Source of the DNA: Pictodentalium vernedei | Taxonomy: Eukaryota > Mollusca > Scaphopoda > Dentaliida > Dentaliidae | Length of the DNA: 64,000 nucleotides | Reading direction: 5' to 3' | Assembly (NCBI GenBank): GCA_031216915.1 | Contig: CM062289.1 | Coordinates: forward strand, 20,190,520-20,254,519 | Part shown: piece by piece, positions 44,152 through 52,809 of the stretch | Numbering within the stretch: position 1 is the stretch's first letter | Layout: every line of letters starts with the position of its first letter | The notes under the pieces: model-generated | Told to the model about the DNA's origin: nothing | Databases searched by the model: none | Seen by the model: the letters and a program-made list of their open reading frames with translations, nothing else | Position numbers and translations under genes: made by a program

Positions 44152-44433
44152 ATGACGACAACATCCACGACGGAATCTCGACTTAAACGTCGACGTTGTT
44201 TAATAAATCATTATTCTCCAAAAAACCAAGAAGAAAAAAATCATAATTTATATTTACGCGTTTCAAAAGAAAATGATACAATTTGCGATAGAAAATCAAA
44301 TCGTAATACTATTAGCGAACAAAAATTAATCGACAATGTTGTTCGAACTATTAAAAAAGAAGGTTCAAGACAAATAGAACTCTTACGACTTTTATGCGAA
44401 GTCTCGCACAAGGTTCAAAACAAATTTCCGTAA
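44152..44433 (+). CDS. Polinton small protein, 93 aa, unknown
   Basis: Not recognised. Basic N-terminus (RLKRRRC), Asn/Lys-rich middle, helical end (EGSRQIELLRLLCEV). It shares its upstream block with the two paralogues that follow, but the protein is not obviously similar beyond MTTT/MTAT. It may be a diverged or truncated member of the set. Confidence 0.5.
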   Translation: MTTTSTTESRLKRRRCLINHYSPKNQEEKNHNLYLRVSKENDTICDRKSNRNTISEQKLIDNVVRTIKKEGSRQIELLRLLCEVSHKVQNKFP

Positions 44434-44569
44434 AGCAGACGCGTGTTCATGTCACCCGATTCCTTCTCAATAGATGATGATAACTGCAAGATGCGAAGGC
44501 TAATTTTTAAACGTTCGATGTCTTGCCCGTTCTAAAAACTCGTGAAAAAAAAATTAAATTGATACGAAA

Positions 44570-44706
44570 AAAAGGATGTTAAAATTTAACTTTTATATAT
44601 ATTTAAAGAGAAAAAAAACTTTTTAAACAAATTATTTAAATACAAAAATTTAAAATATACATTATTTGCAAGAATTCGTAAAACAAAAAAAACCAAATAA
44701 TCGATC
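44570..44706 (+). promoter_or_regulatory. Upstream block, copy 2 of 3
   Basis: Nearly the same as 44,018-44,151, including tttaaagagaaaaaaaactt and the sequence directly before the ATG (aaataatcgatcATGA). Confidence 0.65.
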
Positions 44707-45063
44707 ATGACAGCAACACCTAAAAGATGCGAATTGAAATTGAAACGAGTCGAAGCATGTACGAAATTAGGTTTTAAAATCTATACATTACAACAACACG
44801 ATCCCATAGAATTGATGGGCTTAGAGCGCTACTACGACAAATATCATATGTGTTTGAAATTGGATGAAGCCATGCTCGATTTGTTTTGCGAGTACCAAAG
44901 CAATCTGGTGAATAATATCATCGTCGCCGAAGACAGAAAATTCGACAAGGACGATTTGTTGTTGTTCTTTAGAAATTACATATATCCAATAATCTCACTC
45001 GAACTCTTGGACAAATCGGGTGGTGAGAGCGCATTCACCGATGTAAAAAACTTAAAAGAGTAA
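44707..45063 (+). CDS. Polinton paralogue pair, member 1, 118 aa, unknown
   Basis: Begins MTATPKRCELKLKRVE. It is similar along its length to the 149-residue protein at 45,381, sharing PKRCELKLKRVE, HDPIEL, LDEA.LDL..EYQ.DL, IVAEDR.FDKDDL and GGES..TDVK.LK. The charged, alternating pattern suggests a small globular protein; the function is unknown. It stops earlier than its paralogue. A hairpin follows 110 bp downstream. The pair arose by tandem duplication including the upstream block. Confidence 0.65.
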   Translation: MTATPKRCELKLKRVEACTKLGFKIYTLQQHDPIELMGLERYYDKYHMCLKLDEAMLDLFCEYQSNLVNNIIVAEDRKFDKDDLLLFFRNYIYPIISLELLDKSGGESAFTDVKNLKE

Positions 45064-45176
45064 AGATAAACATACAAGACATTTTCGTAAGTGAGAAAAT
45101 GACGCATGTCACCATGCTAATAATGGACTTAAAAATATAAACAATAGAGAGATTGATTTTAGCAAAGAAGAAGGAA

Positions 45177-45215
45177 AAAAAGTAATGAGATCTAAAAGTG
45201 ATCTCATTACTTTTT
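45177..45215. terminator. Hairpin after paralogue 1
   Basis: The perfect 16-bp stem AAAAAGTAATGAGATC (45,177-45,192) / 45,200-45,215 with a 7-nt loop ends in a T run. It has the same stem core as 37,598 and 45,876. Confidence 0.65.
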
Positions 45216-45275
45216 ACAAAAAAATTTTTCACATTAAAGAAATTAAAATTAAAAAGAACTTTTGTTTTTTTTGCT

Positions 45276-45380
45276 CTTTATATATATAAAAAAAAAACTT
45301 TTTTTAAACAAATTATTAAAATACAAAATTTAAAATATACATTATTTGCAAGAATTCGTAAAAACAAAAAAAACAAATAA
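45276..45380 (+). promoter_or_regulatory. Upstream block, copy 3 of 3
   Basis: A slightly shortened copy of the block at 44,018: ctttatatatataaaaaaa, aaacaaattattaaaatac and tttgcaagaattcgtaaa precede the ATG. Confidence 0.6.
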
Positions 45381-45386
45381 TTGATC

Positions 45387-45830
45387 ATGAGGACAACAAC
45401 ACCTAAAAGATGCGAATTGAAATTGAAACGAGTCGAAACGAATAAGAAATTTGGTCATAAAATCTATAGATTACAATGGCACGATCCCATCGAATTGAAC
45501 GAGGTCGAGATGAAGGGCTTAGAGCACAAATACAACAAATATAAGATGCCTTTGAAATTGGACGAAGCTGCGCTCGATTTGATTTACGAGTACCAAAACG
45601 ATCTGCAGGACATCGTCATCGCCGAAGATAGAGAATTCGACAAGGACGATTTGTCGTTGCCCTATGGAAATTACATATTTCCAAACATCTCATTCGAACT
45701 CATGGAGAAATTGGGTGGTGAGAGCGAGTTGACCGATGTAAAAAAACTCAAAAGAGTAAAGATAAACATTCAACACGTTTTTTTGAAAAGGAGAAGACAC
45801 GAGTGTCAACATGCTAATAACGGACTTTGA
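45387..45830 (+). CDS. Polinton paralogue pair, member 2, 147 aa, unknown
   Basis: Full-length partner of 44,707-45,063, with an extra basic tail (RVKINIQHVFLKRRRHECQH). The ATG at 45,387 lies in the same context as the other two copies; an in-frame ATG at 45,381 is possible. Unknown function. The better conserved segments are the N-terminal PKRCELKLKRVE and the EDREFDKDDLSL block. Confidence 0.65.
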   Translation: MRTTTPKRCELKLKRVETNKKFGHKIYRLQWHDPIELNEVEMKGLEHKYNKYKMPLKLDEAALDLIYEYQNDLQDIVIAEDREFDKDDLSLPYGNYIFPNISFELMEKLGGESELTDVKKLKRVKINIQHVFLKRRRHECQHANNGL

Positions 45831-45875
45831 AATATAAACAATAGAGTGATTGATTTTTAGCGAAGAAAAATGAAA

Positions 45876-45918
45876 AAAAAAAGTAATAAGATCATCTTTA
45901 GATCTCATTACTTTTTTT
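45876..45918. terminator. Hairpin between convergent genes
   Basis: The arms around AAGTAATAAGATC (45,881-45,893) and GATCTCATTACTT (45,901-45,913) pair with one mismatch, extended by flanking A and T runs. Same core as the other two hairpins. Confidence 0.65.
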
Positions 45919-45929
45919 TTTTTTTGTTT

Positions 45930-46352
45930 TCCTTCTTCTTCACTATCACCATATATTATAATAATGTTTCTTTTTCTCTCAATTTTCAGCGTCGATTCTT
46001 CTTCTTTTTCTTTTTTTCTTTTTCTTTGTGATATGATATGTTTATAACAACATTTTTGTTTATCCGAATCATAATTATGAATGAATGTTGTGCATCTCTT
46101 GGTAACACTCGCATCATTACCATTCTCTTCAGAAGGTAGTGGTGACGGTGGAAAGAGTCCTCTCATTCTCAACCGTCTATCCCGTGCTTTATCTATCTCT
46201 TTCATTAGTTCTTTCCTTAGATATCCATCATTAGCGTCTAACCATTTTTTTATTTTTTCACTCTCTGTCTTGCGATGTTCGTCATTATCGTCAAATTGTT
46301 TCTCCACCTTTTCATCCAGGTGATAAATTTGTTTCTCCACCTTTTTACCCAT
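45930..46352 (-). CDS. Polinton coiled-coil protein, unknown (3' limit uncertain)
   Basis: The frame opens MGKKVEKQIYHLDEKVEKQF and reads as a charged coiled coil for about 60 residues. An RLRMRGLFPPSPLPSEE linker and a Lys/Glu-rich tail follow. It stays open to 45,690, but the last part crosses the hairpin and the 3' end of the opposite gene, so I trim it near 45,930. Unknown function; it could be a short structural or scaffold protein. Confidence 0.45.
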
Positions 46353-46500
46353 TTTAAATATATTATTTTATACTTTCTATGATTTATATTTTATATAATT
46401 TTATATTATAATAACATATTCAAAATCGGTATATTCTTAAACGGCGAATTCTCACCGAGCAACAAACCCTTGCCGAGTCGCTCAACGTTCTGTCCACTCT

Positions 46501-47021
46501 TCAGATATTATAGAGACCGTTTCCTCTCAGAGAGTTGCCACCTCTAACGGGTTCTAGATACAATCCTTTACCGCTGTCGTCTATGTGGACGCGACACACG
46601 GCTCCTCCCTTCTTCAAAAACAGTCTGCTGCCACCCATTAATTTCTCAACTGCTGAACTAGCGAGTCCCGTGAGAGCTCCCACGCCGAGAGTCTTTCCCA
46701 GAAAGGGTAGTGCCTTTGCGGCGAAGGGTAATGTTTTTGCGGCTATTCCTGCCAATAGCGGTAGGAAACCACCTTCATTCTCAAATTGTATCTCAATTGA
46801 GCGGGACTCATTCTCACCGTCAACCCTCTTCCATCGCGAATCGCTTTATCCATCCTTTTGCTTTGACTTCTGGTCCAGGCGATCGAATCCTGACCGCCTG
46901 TCGTCAGATCTTCGTGAGTGAATTTGAATCTCACCGCCTCGCCTCGAGTTGTTAACGCTCTCTTAAGTTTCTTCCTCTGTCCTGCGGATATGTTGACGTT
47001 TTTAACCACGTATTCTGTCAT
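46501..47021 (-). pseudogene. Small Polinton structural protein (adenovirus pX/pVI-like style), frameshifted
   Basis: Two overlapping frames make one protein. 47,021-46,743 starts MTEYVVKNVNIS and is basic. 46,755-46,501 continues with a Gly/Ala/Leu-rich hydrophobic stretch (LPFLGKTLGVGALTGLASSA) and a LFLKKGGAVCRV / GKGLYLEP end. The switch falls near 46,780-46,790 and looks like a one-base loss. Proteins of this composition recur in Polintons and adintoviruses and have been compared with adenovirus minor capsid or core peptides. The function is inferred. Confidence 0.6.
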
Positions 47022-47151
47022 AATTCTGTTTTTTAAAATATATTTACTTCAATTGTTTCTTGTTTAATAATTATATTAAAATAATTTTGTAAAATTAATA
47101 TTGCGTTTATTTTATTTTTGTTATCTATATATATACACAATTTTTTTGCTT

Positions 47152-47907
47152 TTATATTTCTCTTATGTGAAATCGTATCGTCACTCTCTCTCCGCGAAGA
47201 TCTAACAGTTCACCATTTTGATCCGTCAACGTGGTTTTGAGACTATACAACGTGTCTAAAATCACTGGTAGATAAACTAAATTTCGAGGTCGCTCCACGA
47301 TCTTATAACCCGGCGACACGTTTGGAAAGAAGGAATAGATCGTCGGTTGAGCGCTACCATTCACGTAGCTTCCAGCAATCACGTCCACGTTCACCAGAAT
47401 GCTGTTGACTGCGAGAATGTCGACCGTATTTTCAGATGCCGTGTGGCCTTGATACACCTTTCGATCGAATCCCAACATCTTGCCTATAGAACCGTCCATG
47501 TTGAAATCCACTCGAAAATTATCTTCCAAATCCAACATCGTCTGTAAGGTATTAGGATTGGGAGCGAGTCTGATCTTGTTGCTTCCCTTTCCATCCGTCT
47601 TCATTCGCGTCTGAATGTAATTGTTCAAATCGTCTATGTCGTAACTCCCTTTGGGAATTCGAATCTCCAACCAATCCACTCCGTCGGAATACTTGAACGA
47701 GTTATTCTTTTCGGTGACGTTGGGAAAGGAATAATAAGTCTCCAGATTCACCAACGCCATCTCGTATCTTTTCCCTCTATTCAATTCGATGGAAGGTTCG
47801 AATTTGGTAGCGAATCGAGTCGAATCGCCACTCACCACGATTTGAATGGATTGTTTTGCAGCCGTATTCTCGGCTATTCGTTCTAACAATTCTCCATGTT
47901 CGAACAT
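47152..47907 (-). CDS. Candidate penton/minor capsid (single jelly-roll) protein
   Basis: An intact 251-residue ORF rich in beta-strand patterns: SIQIVVSGDSTRFATKF, YEMALVNLETYYSFPNV, VDWLEIRIPKGSYDIDDLNN and a final RVTIRFHIREI. Proteins of this length with a GKMLGFD motif lie beside the ATPase in Polintons and correspond to the penton protein closing the icosahedral vertices. It is directly downstream of the ATPase on the same strand. The assignment is from size, order and pattern. Confidence 0.65.
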   Translation of the reverse strand: MFEHGELLERIAENTAAKQSIQIVVSGDSTRFATKFEPSIELNRGKRYEMALVNLETYYSFPNVTEKNNSFKYSDGVDWLEIRIPKGSYDIDDLNNYIQTRMKTDGKGSNKIRLAPNPNTLQTMLDLEDNFRVDFNMDGSIGKMLGFDRKVYQGHTASENTVDILAVNSILVNVDVIAGSYVNGSAQPTIYSFFPNVSPGYKIVERPRNLVYLPVILDTLYSLKTTLTDQNGELLDLRGERVTIRFHIREI

Positions 47908-47963
47908 TATATTTAATTTTATTTTTTTTATTCAAAACTAATTATTTGAAGATTTATTATTTT

Positions 47964-48785
47964 CTAAATTTTATTTTCACGCTCTATCTTATTATTATCA
48001 TCAGAAACATAAAACTTGTCGAATCCGCACCGATATTTTCCGCGATTAAATTCGCTTGTCAAATCGATCACGACGAAATTGTAAAGTCCACCATCCCAAA
48101 CCCTCTTGCAGAATCTCCTGAATTCCGCAGCGCTCATGTCGTTTGCGACGTGATCGCCGTAGATGTGATTGAGATTCTTGAGATCTTGGCGAAAGAGACA
48201 TAGAAAATTAGCGTTCTCCCTTATCGTCTGTCTGGGCAATCGAAAATAATTCTGCGACAGGTAGAAACAGTCCACCTTGCTGTGTCGACCCCTAACGTAA
48301 TACGATTCGCATCGGTTCTGTCTCTCCAAAAGCAGATCGTCGAAAATCATGAGATTCTTATCTTCCGATTTCAGTTCTCTAGGATCCGGAACGTCGCTAG
48401 CGTTCTCATAAAATCGACACTCGACGTTCGAAGATGCATTTCTCTTCATCAGTTCCATCGCCGCACCGTCCAAAATGGTCGAAAGTGGAGCTTCGCTCTT
48501 GTCGAATTCCTCCCTACTGTCAAAGATTCTGGCTATGACGTCCTTGGGCAATCTACGATCCATGCACTCTCGAAGCAATCTGTATTCGGGTTGAAACAAG
48601 CTCTTGCCAAACACGAACAATCCGTCGTAATCCAACCAGCCGGGTCGGGACAACAGATTCATCAACAGATTGGTCTTTCCACAATTCGATTTTCCCACTA
48701 TCAAACCTCTTATGCTTTTGGGAAAGAACTCGTTATTCGACCTCTTGGTCGCGGCGTCGTTCCAAGACATATCTTTAATGTTCAT
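47964..48785 (-). CDS. FtsK/HerA-type genome-packaging ATPase
   Basis: This 273-residue ATPase drives DNA into the capsid. Walker A is GKSNCGKTN (31-39), Walker B is NLMIFDDLL (D149-D150), and the sensor/arginine region YLSQNYFRLPRQTIRENANF lies near 195-214. The length fits the A32-like packaging ATPases of Polintons. No internal stop is present. It heads a minus-strand group with the penton candidate and the small structural protein. Confidence 0.9.
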   Translation of the reverse strand: MNIKDMSWNDAATKRSNNEFFPKSIRGLIVGKSNCGKTNLLMNLLSRPGWLDYDGLFVFGKSLFQPEYRLLRECMDRRLPKDVIARIFDSREEFDKSEAPLSTILDGAAMELMKRNASSNVECRFYENASDVPDPRELKSEDKNLMIFDDLLLERQNRCESYYVRGRHSKVDCFYLSQNYFRLPRQTIRENANFLCLFRQDLKNLNHIYGDHVANDMSAAEFRRFCKRVWDGGLYNFVVIDLTSEFNRGKYRCGFDKFYVSDDNNKIERENKI

Positions 48786-48894
48786 CTTTGTTTTATTTTT
48801 TGTTTGTTTGTTATTTTAGATTCTTTTCAAACGCAAATTTTTTATGTTTTTCAAACTCTGTTTTTAATGTTATTATTTATTTATATCACACCGT

Positions 48895-49250
48895 CGAGAG
48901 TTCTCCTCAATCCAGATCCACTCGTCATTTTGGCTAAATCTTCTATGGGTACCACGGCATCCTTAAAATCTTTCCAACTTTTCGGTGTTCGCTCTCTTCG
49001 CCGGCGGACTGATCAACTTGTCGATCAACGCGTCGGCTGCCCTCTTGCCAGCCACAGAAGCTATCCTACCACTGGCTTCGGAAGCGGCTTTCTTACCAGC
49101 ATCCAAAGCCGTCTTCTTACCGACCTCAAACGCGGTCGATGCGAGTTTTCTACCCGCATCGCTCGTGAACGCTCGCATTATAGAATTGACGATGCCAGAA
49201 CCGCCTTGAATGTAAGTTCTGACGTATCCCCTGTTCTTTATCACCAACAT
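48895..49250 (-). CDS. Small Ala/Lys-rich Polinton protein, probably structural
   Basis: 95 residues from 49,250 (stop 48,963): YIQGGSGIVNSIMRAF, then an amphipathic Ala/Gly/Lys repeat (DAGKKAASEASGRIASVAGK), then a basic end. The composition resembles core or pVI-like minor capsid proteins. A second frame from about 48,975 to 48,895 contains a plausible continuation (IEDLAKMTSGSGLRRTLDG), so the original protein may have been longer and cut by a frameshift. Confidence 0.55.
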
Positions 49251-49371
49251 ATTTTATTTTTATAATATATTTTGTTTTTTCACTGGTAAATCGTTTTGTT
49301 GTTTTTAAATACTTTTTTTATTCTAGTGTAAGAATTTACTGTTTTATTTTTGTTTGTTTGTTTGTTTCTCT

Positions 49372-50292
49372 CTACTTATTATATACACAACAATCCTTCA
49401 ATTCGTTCATCAGCCTTTTATAGTGGTTTTTATTCAAAACCTTCTGTCTTAACAATTCGTCAGATATAGCAACTATCTGATTATCTAATCCTGTGTTACC
49501 AGCCCGTCTGCTCGCCATCAACAAACTCAATTTCTGAGACAGAGCGTCAGAATCGCTCGGAAGAAAAGTGGTTTTCACCCCTTTGCCAGTCACCGATTCG
49601 ATGAACTTCTTGTTCATATCCCATATGGGTTTCACCACTTTCGTCCACTTGTAACCTCTGTTGGCTTTGGGTCTCGTCTCTCTGGCATCGTTATTTCTCT
49701 TCATGGCGTGAGTCTGAACCAGAATGTCACCGTAATTGTCGAAATCCTGATCCGTGTAATCGCCAGGCTTGTCGTAAAGGAGCAATCTGCGCAGACCATC
49801 AGTCAATTCGTATTTGTTCGAACCCACGATCAATTCAAAATCGTCAATTTCTACTTCTGTGTCTCCTACAAAAATCTTTCCCTCCGAATCCTTATAAAAT
49901 CCATACGGCTGATCTCTCTTACCGCCATCATCGGACGATGCGACGCTACTAGTGGTGATAGTCGAAGCTGTATCGTCGCTCTCGCTCAAATCTGTTTGAA
50001 TTCCCGTGGGAACGTAATCCGGTGTAGATTGAACGGAATACCGATTTCCAAAACTAGGAGGCAACGAACCCATTCTCAAAGAACTCTCCTTTATGGGTCT
50101 CAATTCTTCGACTATCTCCTTCCTGCTTCGCTCTTGACCCTCCGTCACGGGTTTAAATATTTTTGTGGCTTCGCGTTTGAGTTCCATCTCACCAAGACGT
50201 CTGCTCCTATCAGCTGACTGAATCCCCTTCTTAGCACGCTCAAACTCTTCTAAAATTCGATCTCGGTGTCTAGGATCCATCTGTAAAAACAT
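49372..50292 (-). CDS. Polinton conserved protein resembling DUF8207, 306 aa
   Basis: The N-terminal 75 residues form a charged helix (HRDRILEEFERAKKGIQ...), followed by a Ser/Thr-rich linker. A compact domain is seen at about 130-225 (YGFYKDSEGKIFVGDTEVEI, NKYELTDGLRRLLLYDKP, DYTDQDFDNYGDILVQTHAM). The C-terminus includes GYKWTKVVKPIW and a Cys pair near the end. The central domain resembles the unannotated DUF8207-type domain seen in many invertebrate Polintons; function unknown. It is the last gene before the right terminal repeat. Initiation at M5 is equally possible. Confidence 0.65.
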   Translation of the reverse strand: MFLQMDPRHRDRILEEFERAKKGIQSADRSRRLGEMELKREATKIFKPVTEGQERSRKEIVEELRPIKESSLRMGSLPPSFGNRYSVQSTPDYVPTGIQTDLSESDDTASTITTSSVASSDDGGKRDQPYGFYKDSEGKIFVGDTEVEIDDFELIVGSNKYELTDGLRRLLLYDKPGDYTDQDFDNYGDILVQTHAMKRNNDARETRPKANRGYKWTKVVKPIWDMNKKFIESVTGKGVKTTFLPSDSDALSQKLSLLMASRRAGNTGLDNQIVAISDELLRQKVLNKNHYKRLMNELKDCCVYNK

Positions 50293-50956
50293 CTTTCGTT
50301 TTAATTGTTTTTATTATTTTCAAAATTAAATGTTTAATTATATTTTTATGTTTTAAGTAATAAAAATCTTTCCGTCTTTAATATAATAAACTGACTGTTA
50401 ATTGAATTGGTGAAGTTTAAGAAAACGTTTAAACAGTACATGACAAACCGGCTTCTGATTTAACGCATTTTGACAGTAGTTTTTACATTTTGTCAAAAGA
50501 TCTCCATTCACACATCAAACAACCATTCATTCAGTGTCGAATTAAGAGAGAATCCCTTTGATAACTGTTAAACAGTTTCAACACACAAAAGAAAACTAAT
50601 TTTAACGCTGAGAACTTATTTCATCTCTCTCTGATTGCTATCATGAATATATTAAAAATTTACCACTCAAAAACCTAATTGAGCGGAAAATGCGTTTTAA
50701 ACATTCCACTAAGTGTTTGACTCTTCGAACAATATCCCCCAAAACTCAATTTCTATTCGTCTCATTCAAGACAAAACACAAATATCTATTACAGATCGAC
50801 TCTTTCAAACAATATCCTCCAAAACTCAATTTCTATCCGTCTCATCAAGACAAAACATGAATGTCTATAATACAGACCATATTCATAATCGACTCTTTTT
50901 GAACAAAAACCTCATTCAGTCATAACGATAACATGTGTTAGTTTTACTTCAGGAAG
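50293..50956. other. Right end of the Polinton, no gene
   Basis: AT-rich spacer with a loose direct repeat (ttcaaacaatatcctccaaaactcaatttctat) seen twice around 50,725-50,840. Confidence 0.5.
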
Positions 50957-51518
50957 ACGTGACAGCGGGCTCGCGAATTTCTAACACACCGACGACAACA
51001 CTCTTCGTTCAAAACATTTCCATCAAGTGCTCATCGAGATCACCTCGCAATAATGTGCGCCAGTCTCACTTCGAGAAACGCGACAGTGGGTTTGAGAATT
51101 CAAACATCACCTCTTCACGCGAGTCGATTTCAGATCTAAAATCCGCAAGCGAGTTTCCCCCATAGGATTCAGTGGTAAAATCGTGTACGGACGCGGATTG
51201 TTAGAATCGGCGAGAGGATGATGTTAGGATTCTCAAAACGTTTTTTTGCTCGCAATTTAACACTGATTCCTATGGGGGAAACTCACTTGCCGATTTCAAT
51301 CAAAACGGTACATGTACTGTACGTAAAATTTCATGCGTTTTCTGTCATTCTTGGATACAATCAGTGATGTTTGAATTCTCAAGGGATTCTAAAGCACCCT
51401 AAAAAACGTTAAAAATCTTGTACATGTACACGGTTTTAACACTAAATCCTATGGAGGTGTACATGTACACGTACACGTACATGTACGATGATGGTTGAAC
51501 TCTCATTTATTACCTACT
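50957..51518 (-). repeat. Polinton right terminal inverted repeat
   Basis: Partner of 32,897-33,458, same length of 562 bp, ending CCTACT followed by the AACGAG duplication. Confidence 0.95.
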
Positions 51519-51524
51519 AACGAG

Positions 51525-52032
51525 GATTCGAAACGTTATCTACGTTGAAAATTCAACACTGGCGCCCCCTGGAAAGTTCATTACAGTCAATACTGTCAAA
51601 GGCGAAATGGACGAAACCATCCTGGTTAGTTGGGAAGTTTAGTAATAATTTAATTCAACAACTCTGTCGAGCTGTTGGATTAAATTATTACCGAGCCTCG
51701 CTTCAGATGTTTCGCTCTTTATACCATCTGCCCGTCCACTACCAATGTTTCCTTCACGGAAACATTTATGCACACCGGGGATTCGAAACGTTATCAACGT
51801 TGAAAATTCAACACTGGCGCTCCATGGAAAGTATCGTTTCAGTCAATACTGTCAACGGCGAGATGGGCGAATCCATCCCGGCTTGTTGGGAGGTTCAGTA
51901 ATAATTTAATCCAACAGCTTTGTCGAGTTGTTGGATTAAATTATTACTGAGCCTCGCTTCAGATTTTTACTCTTTATATCGTCTGCTCGTCCACTACCAT
52001 TTTTTTCTTTACGCAAACATTTATGCACACCG
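51525..52032. repeat. Two tandem ~250-bp units, each with a palindrome
   Basis: Each unit runs gattcgaaacgttatc ... acatttatgcacaccggg. The second unit holds a 56-bp perfect palindrome (51,895-51,950; arms tcagtaataatttaatccaa), the first a slightly imperfect version (51,642-51,692). The Polinton target duplication abuts the first unit. Confidence 0.8.
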
Positions 52033-52179
52033 GGTTGAAAGGGTTGACTCATTTACCAAATGAGAATTATAGCCCTCTGGACTAAAACAAATTTGACAAT
52101 GACCTAAATCAAGGATCTTCTGATCACCATCACTCAAATGTATGCAGGAGTTACATAAACTGCTTACTGTTTTGGCAGG

Positions 52180-52590
52180 GGGCGCAGTGGCGTCGCGGTG
52201 ACCGGTTCTCGTCAGATCACCGAAGTTAAGCAACGTCGAGCGCGGTTAGTAGTTGGATGGGTGACCATTTCAGCGACTGATTCGCGCTCCTGCGTTGTGT
52301 GCTTGGGCAAGGCACTTAACCCCGATTGCCTTCATGGGGGCTCGATGACGCTGTGTACTGAGGCGTACTGCACGTCGGCGGTGCGCATGTCTTCAACCAA
52401 TCTAACCCTGCCTGTGCCGCGGCGCAGAGTTCAGAGTTACGATGTTGGAGAGCTGACAGCTGCTCGTCGTTGCTCGGTGGTTCTCTCCGGGTACTCCGGC
52501 TTCCTCCACCCGTAAAACTGTCACGGTCACGATTAGCCATTGTGCATAGGTATGTGACCCTAAACACCACTAAATGAATAAATACTGTTT
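52180..52590 (+). mobile_element. 5S-rRNA-headed SINE (SINE3-like)
   Basis: 52,200-52,275 carries the internal 5S rRNA promoter: gtcagatcaccgaagttaag (box A region), then gcgcggttagta and ggatgggtgacc (box C). Downstream is the same tail block as in the tRNA-headed SINEs of this window (gttgtgtgcttgggcaaggc, gtactgaggcgtactgcacg, gtaaaactgtcacgg, cataggtatgtgaccctaaa). Confidence 0.85.
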
Positions 52591-52809
52591 TGGCAAAGAC
52601 TTGACCGAAAGTTGTTATTTGATAATCATAATTTTTGGCGACTGCATGTATGTACATCCAAGGAATGTTTGTGAAAGTGAGCAGAGAAGAAAGAAGCGTG
52701 TTGCAGGAGTTCATGACATTATGAGTATCAAGTTTTGAAAGAAACAAGTCGTCGCCTGAGTACTAGAATGTTAGTAATTAAGAAGTATCCCTTCAGGATT
52801 CATACTTAA

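Larger units (their letters stand above)
32897..51518. mobile_element. Polinton/Maverick (adintovirus-like) element, full length
   Basis: The 18,622-bp element begins AGTAGG and ends CCTACT, is flanked by the 6-bp duplication AACGAG (32,891-32,896; 51,519-51,524), and has 562-bp inverted ends. It carries the diagnostic set: retroviral-type integrase, protein-primed family B DNA polymerase, adenain-type protease, FtsK/HerA-type packaging ATPase and capsid-type proteins. Target-site length and gene set are those of Polintons, which are double-stranded DNA elements with virion genes. Several genes are interrupted, so this copy is probably inactive. Confidence 0.95.

Noticed and set aside
48282-49265. 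327-codon plus-strand ORF
   Set aside because: It lies antisense to the packaging ATPase and the small Ala/Lys-rich protein, both with recognisable motifs. Its composition is not protein-like.
52200-52275. A 5S rRNA gene
   Set aside because: Only the internal promoter part of 5S is present, and it is fused to a SINE tail. The gene's ends are missing.
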